In this document: positions 8,101 through 15,997 of the stretch, piece by piece
Numbering within the stretch: the stretch's first letter is position 1
Layout of the letters: every line of letters starts with the position of its first letter
Origin: Truepera sp.
Lineage (GTDB): Bacteria > Deinococcota > Deinococci > Deinococcales > Trueperaceae
Reading direction: 5' to 3'
NCBI GenBank assembly: GCA_032027045.1
Contig: JAVSMU010000001.1
Span: forward strand, 1,872,039 to 1,936,038
DNA: 64,000 bases
The notes under the pieces: generated by a model
What the model saw: only the letters and a program-made list of their open reading frames with translations
What the model was told of the DNA's origin: nothing
Databases searched by the model: none
Made by a program: the position numbers and the translations under genes

Positions 8101-10122
8101 AGTACTGAGGCCAGCTATCCGTTTCAGGAGCGTTGAGACGCGCGCGCTTTGGGAAGACGCCTGCTCCGCTAGGGCCGCAGCCATCAAGTCGAAGTCCCTT
8201 AAGGTTGAAACGTAGTCGCTTGTCGAAGCTATCAACTCTAGAGCTTTCTCAACAACGTCTAGTGCATCCTCACGATCACTAGACCCTTCAAGCCAACGCA
8301 AAAGGAAAAACAGTTGCCTATCCGGCGCCAGGTCAGCTACAAGGTGGAAGACACCTTTGGCATCTCTACCGCTTGAGAATTGTGTAACCGTTCGAAGAAT
8401 TGCGCGAGTCGTCTCCTGACTGTCTGACGGTGTCAACCCGTCTTCTCCGGCTTCTGGGACAGTCTCACCCTCTAGTCTGCTTCCATCTTGCGAACCCTCC
8501 ATCGCTTGGGCCCGTGCCTCACCTACCTCTTGTCGCTCAACAAATCGGTAAGCATACTCAGGTGATACGTCAAGACTGCTAGCTACCAAATCGATAAGGC
8601 GCTGTCTGGATATCTCGGCGTCACTCTGAAGGAGCCGCTCAAACTGAGACTCCAGGTCAACTCGAAGTTCTTCGAATCTTGAGGGGTCCCGCTTCTTTAG
8701 TAGTGAGCATACGGCCGCAAGAGATGCCGCGCGGTCCTCGAGGATGGGCGCGCTTTGCGCCAACGCTATGGCTTCATCGATCTCGCCGAGGACTGCAAGG
8801 GCGTCTACGTGAGCCTTCAAACCTGCACTCGAATCAAGTCCTAGAAGCGTCGAGCACAACAGGGATAAGCGAAAGATGTCTGTGTAATCACCAATATGCA
8901 ATGCTGAGTCAAGTCCGTCTCGAGCATGTCGCAAGACTGGTAAGAATGACTCTGCTGCCTCAAGTCGATCCACCAAGAAATCACCAGAGGTAGCCGCAAC
9001 CACGTCTTCATTTCGGCCTTCTACGCGATAATAAGCAACAAGTTGCTCACGTCTCTTTGGGTCTGACGATTCCTGCAAATCCCCGATAATTAGGCCAAGT
9101 ATGTCGCTTCGCCGAGTGGACAGCAACTGCCTCGCGTGCTTGCGATGCTCTTCTGTGACATACTCCAGCGTTCCGGTGATCGGAGAAACTCTCAGTGTGG
9201 GGATTCTTTCGAGGAGAGAGTTGACACCCTCCACTTGCTCGCCCAATACGCGCGCTGCATCCGCAATTGTGTAGGGCCAAAGGGCGAAAGCTACCAGCCC
9301 CGCCAAAGCACCTAACTGCCCGTCAAGGTCTATGCTGGCCCATTCACGAGCTACGTATCCCTTAAGGTCTTTTGGGGCGTCCTTGAGTAGTTCCTCCGCC
9401 TTACGGCCGCTCCTGATCTCACGAACAAAACTCGCCATGAGGCCGGGCATTTGGCGCGACTCCCGATATATTGCTTCGATAACTGAACTTTCTAGATCTA
9501 AGTCCTCGAATAGTTCTCTTGCTTCTGGTAACGAAAACAACTGCACAGGGCAGTGTCGCACCTCTAGCTTACTGAGTAATTCATCCGGCAGAACGGATGC
9601 ATCGCCACTTACAACGAACTTGAACCCTTGCCTGCCGAAAGGCAACACTTTCCAAACGATGTCATCTCGAAGTGCGCTTTGGGCCTCGCTAAACTCCTCA
9701 AGCCCATCAACAACAATTACTATTCTTCCCCCGGGTCCCTGACGCCGGGCTTTCGTTTGGAGGGAACTGATTAGTGTTCGGAACTCCGCCTCGGGCACCT
9801 GAACTTCATGCCGCATTTCTCCGAAGAGTATGTAGCGGGCTTGATTCGCCAGGTCGGCCATTAGGTAGTGGGGATCTGTTGCTAGCGAGGAAAGTGGACG
9901 AATGAAGAGACTTAGACCGGCCTCAGCGGTTCGCATCGCAACCTGAGCAAGCAAGGTCGTCTTGCCTGAGCCATCGGCACCTTCGACAAGAACTACGTCT
10001 GCGCCTTGGTCATCAATGAGGTGCAACACGGTGTCGACGACGCTCTCCCGTCGCACACTTTCAGTTGCATCTTGCGGAAAGGTTAGAGAGATCTGGGTAC
10101 TGTCTACTAGAATTGCGTCCAC
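5158..10122 (-). CDS. Giant STAND-like P-loop NTPase with C-terminal PLD-like domain (candidate defence protein)
   Basis: A 1654-residue protein. The N-terminal NTPase has Walker A GADGSGKTT (residues 48-56) and Walker B IVIVVDG (134-140). A winged-helix-like stretch follows, then more than 1000 residues of helical repeats resembling TPR/SNaCT-type sensors. The C-terminus carries a phospholipase-D-like segment: VADPYFGPDEL, a strand IQVLTS, then HDRWLL at about 1584 and FGTSIHSMG. This is the architecture of STAND immune proteins, in which a repeat domain senses a trigger, the NTPase oligomerises and an effector acts. Here the effector would be a PLD-fold nuclease or lipase at the C-terminus. 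It starts at GTG after GGGGG. Its base composition is lower in GC than that of the transposon genes to the right. The defence role is inferred. Confidence 0.6.
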   Translation of the reverse strand: MDAILVDSTQISLTFPQDATESVRRESVVDTVLHLIDDQGADVVLVEGADGSGKTTLLAQVAMRTAEAGLSLFIRPLSSLATDPHYLMADLANQARYILFGEMRHEVQVPEAEFRTLISSLQTKARRQGPGGRIVIVVDGLEEFSEAQSALRDDIVWKVLPFGRQGFKFVVSGDASVLPDELLSKLEVRHCPVQLFSLPEARELFEDLDLESSVIEAIYRESRQMPGLMASFVREIRSGRKAEELLKDAPKDLKGYVAREWASIDLDGQLGALAGLVAFALWPYTIADAARVLGEQVEGVNSLLERIPTLRVSPITGTLEYVTEEHRKHARQLLSTRRSDILGLIIGDLQESSDPKRREQLVAYYRVEGRNEDVVAATSGDFLVDRLEAAESFLPVLRHARDGLDSALHIGDYTDIFRLSLLCSTLLGLDSSAGLKAHVDALAVLGEIDEAIALAQSAPILEDRAASLAAVCSLLKKRDPSRFEELRVDLESQFERLLQSDAEISRQRLIDLVASSLDVSPEYAYRFVERQEVGEARAQAMEGSQDGSRLEGETVPEAGEDGLTPSDSQETTRAILRTVTQFSSGRDAKGVFHLVADLAPDRQLFFLLRWLEGSSDREDALDVVEKALELIASTSDYVSTLRDFDLMAAALAEQASSQSARVSTLLKRIAGLSTIARERSKTADVVRLELSLFKVEMNQVPTGSGLSRDAVDRLGRVVRDIVGMHDVPTRSHCLALTLAALLDQLESRRLEAIPLQVVVREVSHRLEMAVDEVVNSTANHFDLLRNTLQALARADSAKAVGIVERINTEYRRNLGFVEIGTQILEGSNKGLSLEEILGVLDRVSSAILRQRETMLILEELADRPGPLPSDVDLALPRRFQDMRGWERPGFAARALAASSQLLHRIGSGASQKVANWAADKVSSIAIPSERIAVGYIVAKALAKCAPDVARAVLDGSDELQREDPTAAAAPQFSLITLAAISIRAFEGLLTRKAIPAEALEQVIGLVSLVSAQVDKLSLMARLVTTCYRADDQGLASAIAEEHIIPHLHKLPSDDPYANVASTITILPALYVTHNAVATDLLESLPLLARGQAVEDISSFLFYRVSPGEPISWRSPEFIRLDYSTALQIVSVLSHSTSDEQMARYARLICLSATKLRGGPIITAEQRHTLAERIEVLAEQKVPSPGGIQHEGYSVFIAGMAAGLRVAGGHVWDSLASRARSIPNVSDRAYVLASLAEVMPNRLSALRKELLKEARDETSRIGSVLDALDRYESVGQAARRTDSEISQACITSAIEMVERGVSGPVDAHLRSILDLAHVISPRLAERLAAQLDGDPARNRSTAFSFGEHIAVSKARDDLSDSRRTADPGHLPIKKVVKIANSHLADLNGRILRPIASDRASPYVSRAGSAALNRVASVYAWAVQNESLSPSGKVEPLRSALSSCEVAATLVQGVARVSIASGERSREAAKRVIGKSGGLIAGPGSREKVIEKVREFARSKVGSYLKVADPYFGPDELFMLSVILEERPDCYIQVLTSAYHQKEKGVSGDIASYYRSYWRNNVAGGAIPDIDICVAGYGPQGKSPIHDRWLLSEDAGLRFGTSIHSMGNVAVSEISSIDEERVAELTREFDSFTTRTVRELDGKRISMSVFSLQEDD

Positions 10123-10508
10123 ATTCCCCCATTAGGCGCCTATAGCCCTACACACGATTGACAAATCCAAGGTCAGTATCTCAAACTGCTCTAACATTTT
10201 ACCGCGCCGGGACAATAGACGGACAGCCAAGAAGGTCTCATCAAGGTTTCTCGCTGGAAAGCCCTTCGGCCGATTTCTACTCCGTGATGCCTTTCACGCC
10301 CCTGAATATTGGAAGGAAATCCCAATCGCTGACATGGCAACTGGGTGCGCTGAAGACTGACACTGGCCAGTAAGAGCCCAAGGCGTCCTCATTCACCAAC
10401 GCGATGTTGGCTACATGTGACTCTCGCCATTTACAAGCCGTGCCGACCCACCAAGAACTGTTATGACTAATGCTGATGGGCTGGGACGAGTCAACAAGGG
10501 GGGAAAGA
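10123..10508. other. Gene-free stretch between STAND gene and secreted-protein gene
   Basis: Divergent intergenic region of 386 bp. It must hold promoters for both flanking genes. A minus-strand TTGTCA and a TATAGG are visible near 10140-10170, but their spacing (14 bp) is poor. I see no convincing gene, hairpin or repeat. Confidence 0.4.
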
Positions 10509-11045
10509 GTGAAGAACGTACAAAAGCGATTGGCTTTCCTTTTGCCATTGGTCCTTATCACGGCTGCAATGGGGCAAGAGTTCGTGTTCGGCACACATGC
10601 AGGCATGAGCGTATCTGAAGTCCTCGCTACCATACCCGGAAGCGAGCAGCAGGTCCCAGCCGGACGCTCAGGGAACGTTCCGCCCAATGCAGAGTTTCAT
10701 GTCAGGTTCGAGACAACCGTTGCGGGTGTCCCATTCATAGCTTCCTTCGGTTTTGTCGATGGAAACCTTCGCCATGTCGAGGCTGTCTCCTTCTCCGAGG
10801 GACGCCAGGATCAAGAGGTGTTCGCCGTAAGACGCTTGCTGCAAGCGTTCATCGACCATTTCGGGCCACCCCTGACTCATGAGGACAAAGTAGCCCCCAA
10901 AATCCCCCCAATGTTCATGGATGACCTCAACACAATCACAGCAGAGTGGTACAAATCCGCTGTCTCGGTCAAGATGACCTACTCAATCCTAAATGGCAAA
11001 ACCATGGGCTCCGTCATAATCTCACACGTGCCCAGCGGGCTGTAA
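10509..11045 (+). CDS. Small secreted protein of unknown function
   Basis: A 178-residue product starting at GTG (10509) behind GGGGGG-AAAGA. A signal peptide is clear: KNVQKR, then the hydrophobic LAFLLPLVLITAA, with probable cleavage near AMGQ. The mature part is about 155 residues with alternating strands and no cysteines, and it includes GTHAGMSVSEVLATIPGSE and a long central helix (VFAVRRLLQAFIDHFG). The pattern of a GMS-x-x-E-V helix followed by strands is seen in small periplasmic proteins of the BamE/SmpA-like type, but I cannot assign a family. It stands alone, convergent with nothing, between the STAND gene and an unknown gene. Confidence 0.65.
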   Translation: MKNVQKRLAFLLPLVLITAAMGQEFVFGTHAGMSVSEVLATIPGSEQQVPAGRSGNVPPNAEFHVRFETTVAGVPFIASFGFVDGNLRHVEAVSFSEGRQDQEVFAVRRLLQAFIDHFGPPLTHEDKVAPKIPPMFMDDLNTITAEWYKSAVSVKMTYSILNGKTMGSVIISHVPSGL

Positions 11046-11305
11046 GGAAGCTGAACTTACCCCCGGTGTATGGGTTGTAAGCGGTCGCCCAATAGCTCTT
11101 TGCGAGAATTACTTGCATGAAATCGGCGCCCAGCCCATTGCGCAGCTACCGCCCTAATTGCCGCATAGAACGCGCTAGATGCCGTTACGGGCGTACTCTA
11201 TATGCTGCCCATGAAGAGGACCCTTTCGCGTGGCAGCGCCGCTACGGTGTCTCAGATACCGTTAGCGAGTGACAGCCCCTGCAAACTACGGCGCTACGCT
11301 GGGTC

Positions 11306-12142
11306 ATGCGCAAAGACGAGTTCATAGCAGGTGAAGAGTGGGCCTACCGGCGAGAACAGCAACTCGGCCTACCAGCCGCGCGCGTTCAACTAGTAGCGAT
11401 GCCCAACCGCAAGGGCGCCGTAAAGGTCAAAGTCCGCCACATGGACGGCGAACTCGAGGGCATGGAGGAGTTCGTGACCCCCACCCACCTGCGTTGCCGC
11501 TGGAAGGACTGGAAGCTCGTGGAGCGCGACGAGCAGAAGGAGATCGCCTTCCTCCAGCACATGGCTGACGAGCCACCTGTCGACCCCGTCGTCGCTCAGG
11601 CGGCAAGCGAGGTCCTCCTATCGACCGGGGAAGATCTTCTGATCCTCGAGAGACGGAGCAACTATACGAAGCTGTGGGACATCCAGATCCCGGGCCTCGA
11701 ACGAGTCGCGCAACGTTGCGGCCTGACAGAACAAGCCTGGACCAAGTGGCCCAGCTTCAAGGACCGCGAAGGGCACTACCTCGTACCCACACAGGTCCTT
11801 ATCGACATCGCCATCGCCTTCGCCCAAGCCGAACCGGAGACGGTTCACCTGCACCTGGACCATGAAGCCAGTCGACTCCTACAAGATCAGGACCAGTGGG
11901 GCCAGGACCGCCGCTCGAACATGATCCAAGCGATGCCGGCGCACACCTTGGCGCGCCACTGGGCCGGCGGGATGCGAGAGCACAGGTACCTTCGGGACCG
12001 GGTCCGCGAGCTCGAACTGCTGGTCGAGTACACGATCACCGCCCTCGAAGCCAGCGGGGAGACCCGCAAGGCGAACTACGCCAGGCGCCGCCTCGAAGCG
12101 GGTTACAACCGCTCGCTTGCCCTACAACTTGCCCTTGAGTAA
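11306..12142 (+). CDS. Protein of unknown function next to the Tn7-like module
   Basis: A soluble 278-residue protein. Its N-terminus (DEFIAGEEWAYRREQQLG) leads into a short beta-rich segment (VQLVAMPNRKGAVKVKVRHM) that reads like a small SH3-like barrel. The rest is helical, with conserved-looking Trp residues (RCRWKDWKL) and a C-terminal basic helix (ETRKANYARRRLEAGYN). I do not recognise the family. It has no membrane segment, signal peptide or catalytic motif that I can name. Good codon structure and GC-rich third positions argue that it is a real gene. It converges on tniQ with a 149-bp gap and may be cargo of the Tn7-like element. Confidence 0.6.
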   Translation: MRKDEFIAGEEWAYRREQQLGLPAARVQLVAMPNRKGAVKVKVRHMDGELEGMEEFVTPTHLRCRWKDWKLVERDEQKEIAFLQHMADEPPVDPVVAQAASEVLLSTGEDLLILERRSNYTKLWDIQIPGLERVAQRCGLTEQAWTKWPSFKDREGHYLVPTQVLIDIAIAFAQAEPETVHLHLDHEASRLLQDQDQWGQDRRSNMIQAMPAHTLARHWAGGMREHRYLRDRVRELELLVEYTITALEASGETRKANYARRRLEAGYNRSLALQLALE

Positions 12143-12291
12143 TTACCTCACATTTGGAGTATCTAGATGAGCAGGTTTCACAACTAATTGGGCGTTGTCC
12201 GCTTGCGCAAGAACCGCGCTTATGAAGGTCGCACCCAACCCTTCAGCACGTACATGTGAAGGTTCCCGCATGTCGAGAGGATTATCGAGCT

Positions 12292-13941
12292 TCAGATGCG
12301 TGATAACTGGCTCACTCGATGCTTTTCCTCCGCGTTCGCCTTCTTATGCCTGGGCCATCGGCCCGGACGATTGGCTGCCTCACGATACTTGCGTTCATCG
12401 TAGCGAGCTTCGGACTCCTGCCAACGGATGATGCTCCCCGCAACTTGCCCAGCCGCTGAGTAGGTAATGACGGGGTATTCGGGAGCCGAACAAGCGACCT
12501 CTACGACCAAACGCGCCAGCTTGCGCGAGATGCTAGCTTCTCCCGCCACGTTGATAAGGCGCAGGAGCCTTGAAGACGACGCCTCCGGATCATCCCTCCT
12601 GATCACGTCCGACCACACCGAAGCCGACTTGCTGCAGAAGAACCGCAGCATGATGAGTAACGGCTCCACGAGGTGGACGGGGTGGACGAGCCCGCATACC
12701 TCCGGGAGCCTCTCACGGATGAACCCAGGGGTGATGTGACCCTCGAAGTGACGGAAGTCGAGCCTCCGCCCCCTAGCCGGATGGTTCCGCAGGTACGCGA
12801 GCACCTGACCCTCTTCGACTGTCGATTCGACTAAGCCGAGCCTCAGGACGGGTGAAATACGGTTGTCTTGCCGAGCACGGATTGCGGCCTTCGGTTCTCT
12901 CCCCACCACATGCACTATTAGTGCTGCCAGCCGTTGGTTGAAATGCTCCTCGGTCTTGGCGGTGAGTATTGAGATACCGTGCGTGACCGCGACCGCGAGC
13001 AATGCCGGTGAGGGAACGCCGACCATGGCGTGGTCGTTCGACCCCTTCTCGCCGCGGCGCCCAGCCAAGTCGCTGTCTCGACCTTCACAGTACTTGCGCC
13101 AAACAGTTGCCAGTGGGTCGCAAAGGCCGTCCGCTAGGCCTGCTGGCGAAGCGAAGAACACCAACCGGCACAAAGCGCGCAGGTCATCGAAGAATTCTAG
13201 CGGCGACATGATGACTCCGGGCCGGAGCTCGAACGCGCCTCGACTACGCAGCAAGTCCAGCACATACTGCTGTGCGTTCACTACCTCAGGGTCAGTTATG
13301 GCCGGCATAGGAATCAATCGCAGGTCATGTCCACACGGGAGCCCCGAGCGGGCACGTTCACTTCCCACCTCAGCCGGATTCATGCAGGCCCGGACCGAAC
13401 CAACACGGCTCGATTGGATTGGTTTCACGCCACCATCGCGGCGCGGTAACCCATGTGGCAGATTGCAACCGGAACACACTTCGGAAAGCAGCCTTCCGTG
13501 CCTCAAGCACATGAACACGGAGCCCACTTTCCATTCCAGCCGGAAGTAGGCTGGATCTTCACTTAAGCAGTCAGGGCAAATGAGGGTACTACTCACTCGC
13601 ACCTGCTCCCGCAATCCGAGCTTTCGCGGTTCTTCCGAGCGAAGAAGTCGGAAGCTGTGCATGGCGAGACTACTCAAGAACGATGCGCCAATGGCGGCCT
13701 TTTGATTAGGGCAGTGGTTCTCCGTCGGCCTCAACATGTAGGTCCTCCGGACATCAACTGCTTGCGGGTTCTCAGAGACCTCCGCCAGCGCCAAGGTCTT
13801 TATCGCCATGCTTTGTCCAATGCTATTCGCGGCGGAAGCTCGCCAGGCAAGTGACTGGAACGCTTCCCCCTCCTCCAGGAGGGGGAAGCCCGGCAACTCG
13901 AACAGCCTGTCGCCGATGAAGTGCTCCGGTGAGCCGCCCAT
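12292..13941 (-). CDS. tniQ: TniQ-family target-selection protein (module 1)
   Basis: A 549-residue TniQ protein. The N-terminal domain carries the family's opening (LPGFPLLEEGEAFQSLAWRAS) and a zinc-finger set: CPDC near residue 121, then FMCLRHGRLLSEVCSGC, with a further Cys/His pair (LPCGHDLR). The C-terminal half is helical and probably binds DNA. In Tn7-type systems TniQ/TnsD proteins mark the target and recruit TnsC. It is the last gene of the operon: its ATG overlaps the tnsC stop as TGATG. At 549 residues it is longer than the small TniQ of Cas-linked elements and closer to TnsD-type targeters. The target site is unknown. Confidence 0.85.
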   Translation of the reverse strand: MGGSPEHFIGDRLFELPGFPLLEEGEAFQSLAWRASAANSIGQSMAIKTLALAEVSENPQAVDVRRTYMLRPTENHCPNQKAAIGASFLSSLAMHSFRLLRSEEPRKLGLREQVRVSSTLICPDCLSEDPAYFRLEWKVGSVFMCLRHGRLLSEVCSGCNLPHGLPRRDGGVKPIQSSRVGSVRACMNPAEVGSERARSGLPCGHDLRLIPMPAITDPEVVNAQQYVLDLLRSRGAFELRPGVIMSPLEFFDDLRALCRLVFFASPAGLADGLCDPLATVWRKYCEGRDSDLAGRRGEKGSNDHAMVGVPSPALLAVAVTHGISILTAKTEEHFNQRLAALIVHVVGREPKAAIRARQDNRISPVLRLGLVESTVEEGQVLAYLRNHPARGRRLDFRHFEGHITPGFIRERLPEVCGLVHPVHLVEPLLIMLRFFCSKSASVWSDVIRRDDPEASSSRLLRLINVAGEASISRKLARLVVEVACSAPEYPVITYSAAGQVAGSIIRWQESEARYDERKYREAANRPGRWPRHKKANAEEKHRVSQLSRI

Positions 13942-15158
13942 CAGCGCACATCTCCAGCGCTTCTTCCACCGCGCCCTGGCTTCTTACGCGGAGTCTTGCC
14001 TGTCCTGCTGGGCTTGTACTTCTGCTCAGCGGCGTAGCTGATCTGCACCTCTTCGAACACTCCCATGCTCAGGCGCTCGCCTCTGCCGATGGCGAGTAGC
14101 GCGGCGCCATGCATGAGGGCGACGACGTGTTGCAGTACGCCTCCGGTACGTCTGAAAACGTACTCCACCATTTGTGGCGTCAGCCACTCGGCCTTGGGGT
14201 CGTCCAGCAATACCGTCTTCCAGGCCATCAGTTGGAGCACCCGGCGCAAATCGTCACTCTTAACAGGGTCCGGCAGCTTACCGATTTCCTGCCGGGTGAA
14301 GCGCCGTGAGAGCTGTTCCTGGGCGCCGACCTTACGACCGTCCAAGAACTGCAGCGTCCTATCCTGCCTAACGCCTGCCATCAGGAACACCGCATTGGTG
14401 CGGTTGATCAGGTCCTTGAGGTAGTTGATGGTCTCGGTCCCGTTCCCGGTGTCGCGGATGAAGTGCACCTCGTCGATCACCACCAGGACGGTCCCGCAAT
14501 TGGCCATCAAGTTGGAGAGTTTGTCAGCGAGGTCGGCGCCGCGCACCGTCCCCATCAGCGGCTCCACCGGCACGCCTATGGAGTCGTAAGCCTTCAGCGC
14601 CAGCTCTAGGAAGATCTTGGGGCCGACACTGCCGTGCAGCGACACGACCAGGACCGGGACGAACTGCCCTTCGATAGTCTGCCCGTCGACGGTGCGGCGC
14701 CGCAAGCGCAGTCGAACTGGGGGCTCGCCGCGCCACGCGTCGCCATACGCCTCACCGAGCTCCTTCAGCAGCACCCGGTTGGCGATCTCGGTGATGGTGG
14801 TCGACTTACCGACCCCCGCCTCGCCCTCGACCATCACACCACCCTGCGTGGTGGTTCCTGAGAACCGTGCGCGGTCCAGGGCCGTGGCTACCAGACCGTT
14901 GACCGCTTCCAGGTGGGGTACGCCGGCCACCGCGGGCGCCAAGGCGAGACGGTGACGGCGCGCGTCGAACTCAGCGCGCTTCGTGGGCGTGAGCTTGTCG
15001 TAATCGCGGCGCGTCACGGCACGCGCCTCCTCGACATCGGCCTTGAGGGCGCGAATCGCCTCCTCACGCTGCAGCGCGTAGTCCCACAGGGCACGAACGC
15101 TCGACAGCGGATTCTGCGGCACATCCACCTCGTGCATCAGCGGCTTGTTCTTCGCCAT
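13941..15158 (-). CDS. tnsC: TnsC/TniB-like AAA+ ATPase (module 1)
   Basis: A 405-residue AAA+ regulator of transposition. Walker A is VEGEAGVGKST and Walker B is VLVVIDEVHF, followed by an Arg-rich sensor region (EQLSRRFTRQEIGKLPD). The C-terminal tail is strongly basic (SRTGKTPRKKPGRGGR), suited to contacting DNA or TnsB. TnsC-type ATPases form filaments on target DNA and pass the signal from TniQ to the transposase. The gene has its own Shine-Dalgarno (GGAGGTGAAGC before ATG) because a 47-bp gap with a hairpin separates it from the upstream transposase fragment. Confidence 0.88.
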   Translation of the reverse strand: MAKNKPLMHEVDVPQNPLSSVRALWDYALQREEAIRALKADVEEARAVTRRDYDKLTPTKRAEFDARRHRLALAPAVAGVPHLEAVNGLVATALDRARFSGTTTQGGVMVEGEAGVGKSTTITEIANRVLLKELGEAYGDAWRGEPPVRLRLRRRTVDGQTIEGQFVPVLVVSLHGSVGPKIFLELALKAYDSIGVPVEPLMGTVRGADLADKLSNLMANCGTVLVVIDEVHFIRDTGNGTETINYLKDLINRTNAVFLMAGVRQDRTLQFLDGRKVGAQEQLSRRFTRQEIGKLPDPVKSDDLRRVLQLMAWKTVLLDDPKAEWLTPQMVEYVFRRTGGVLQHVVALMHGAALLAIGRGERLSMGVFEEVQISYAAEQKYKPSRTGKTPRKKPGRGGRSAGDVR

Positions 15159-15176
15159 GCTTCACCTCCAAAAGGG

Positions 15177-15200
15177 AGAGCGCCGGGGGGCCGGCGCTCT
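15177..15200 (-). other. Intra-operon hairpin before tnsC
   Basis: A perfect 10-bp stem, AGAGCGCCGG with CCGGCGCTCT, closes a GGGG (plus strand) tetraloop between the transposase C-terminal gene and tnsC. It has no T-tract, so it is more likely a processing or stability element, or a partial attenuator, than a full terminator. Confidence 0.6.
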
Positions 15201-15205
15201 GAGAG

Positions 15206-15997
15206 TCAGTGGAACTGGGGGACGTCCTCCGGACCCCAGAGGGAATCCTCAGAGCCCTGAGGCACGGAGTCCTCGTCCTCAAAGTCGTCGAGGTAGTCGT
15301 AGTCGAAGTCGTCGGCGTCGTGGCGCGACTCCTCGAGGCTGGCGAGCGCGCGTGCGGTGGCAGCCCGTGCCTTCCTCTCGTGCCAGCGGACGGAACGGCG
15401 GGCCGAATCGATGATCAATGCCAGCATCTCGGCAGCGGGAGCGCCCCCTGGCGTAGCGCCCCTGTGCTCGAGGTAGCCACTGAGCCACTCAAGGTAGCGC
15501 GCCATGTTCTCACCGATGAGCTTAGAGACCTGATGCGGAGGGTCCCCACCATCGGCGACGTCGTCGCACTCGCTCCACTCGATATCGCCACCGGCGTCCT
15601 TGTTGCTGCCTTTGTGGGTGCGAAGGAAGGTGCGCATGCGCTCCGGCAGCGGGAAGGCCGTCTTGGGCGGCAGGTCCACCCACGGCACCGTCACCCACTC
15701 GGCGGGCTCGTTGGTGCCGGCCTTGACGTTCACGTAGATGAAGCGAACGTCGTTCCGGTCGATGCGGACCGGCCACTTGCGGGTGCCGGTAGCTGGGCAG
15801 ATGCGGTTCCGGATCACGTCGACCTGCGGAGCGTCGTAGCGCATGTTGAACAGGAAGAAGCCGGCGTTGGTGGCGGTGCGCTGCTCGGCGTCCATGAACA
15901 GGAACCGAACGTCGGAGTCGACCGGGATGATGCGCAGCCCGTGCTGTTGGATGCTCGCGTGATAACACTCGTAGGGCGTCAGGTTGATTACGCTCAC
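15206..15997 (-). CDS. Mu-C-type C-terminal part of split TnsB transposase
   Basis: A 263-residue protein that begins exactly where the Mu-type beta-barrel domain should begin. LTPYECYHASIQQHG is the usual linker to the barrel, followed by RTATNAGFFLFNMRY and the VRIDRNDVRFIYVN strand pair typical of the Mu-C domain. The C-terminus is a long acidic tail (DDFDYDYLDDFEDED), where TnsB/MuA proteins carry the contact for their ATPase. It starts at GTG overlapping the upstream stop as GTGA, with a strong GGAGGTGA in place, so separate translation is credible. The reading frame differs from that of the catalytic part, so an old frameshift is the alternative. Confidence 0.8.
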   Translation of the reverse strand: MSVINLTPYECYHASIQQHGLRIIPVDSDVRFLFMDAEQRTATNAGFFLFNMRYDAPQVDVIRNRICPATGTRKWPVRIDRNDVRFIYVNVKAGTNEPAEWVTVPWVDLPPKTAFPLPERMRTFLRTHKGSNKDAGGDIEWSECDDVADGGDPPHQVSKLIGENMARYLEWLSGYLEHRGATPGGAPAAEMLALIIDSARRSVRWHERKARAATARALASLEESRHDADDFDYDYLDDFEDEDSVPQGSEDSLWGPEDVPQFH

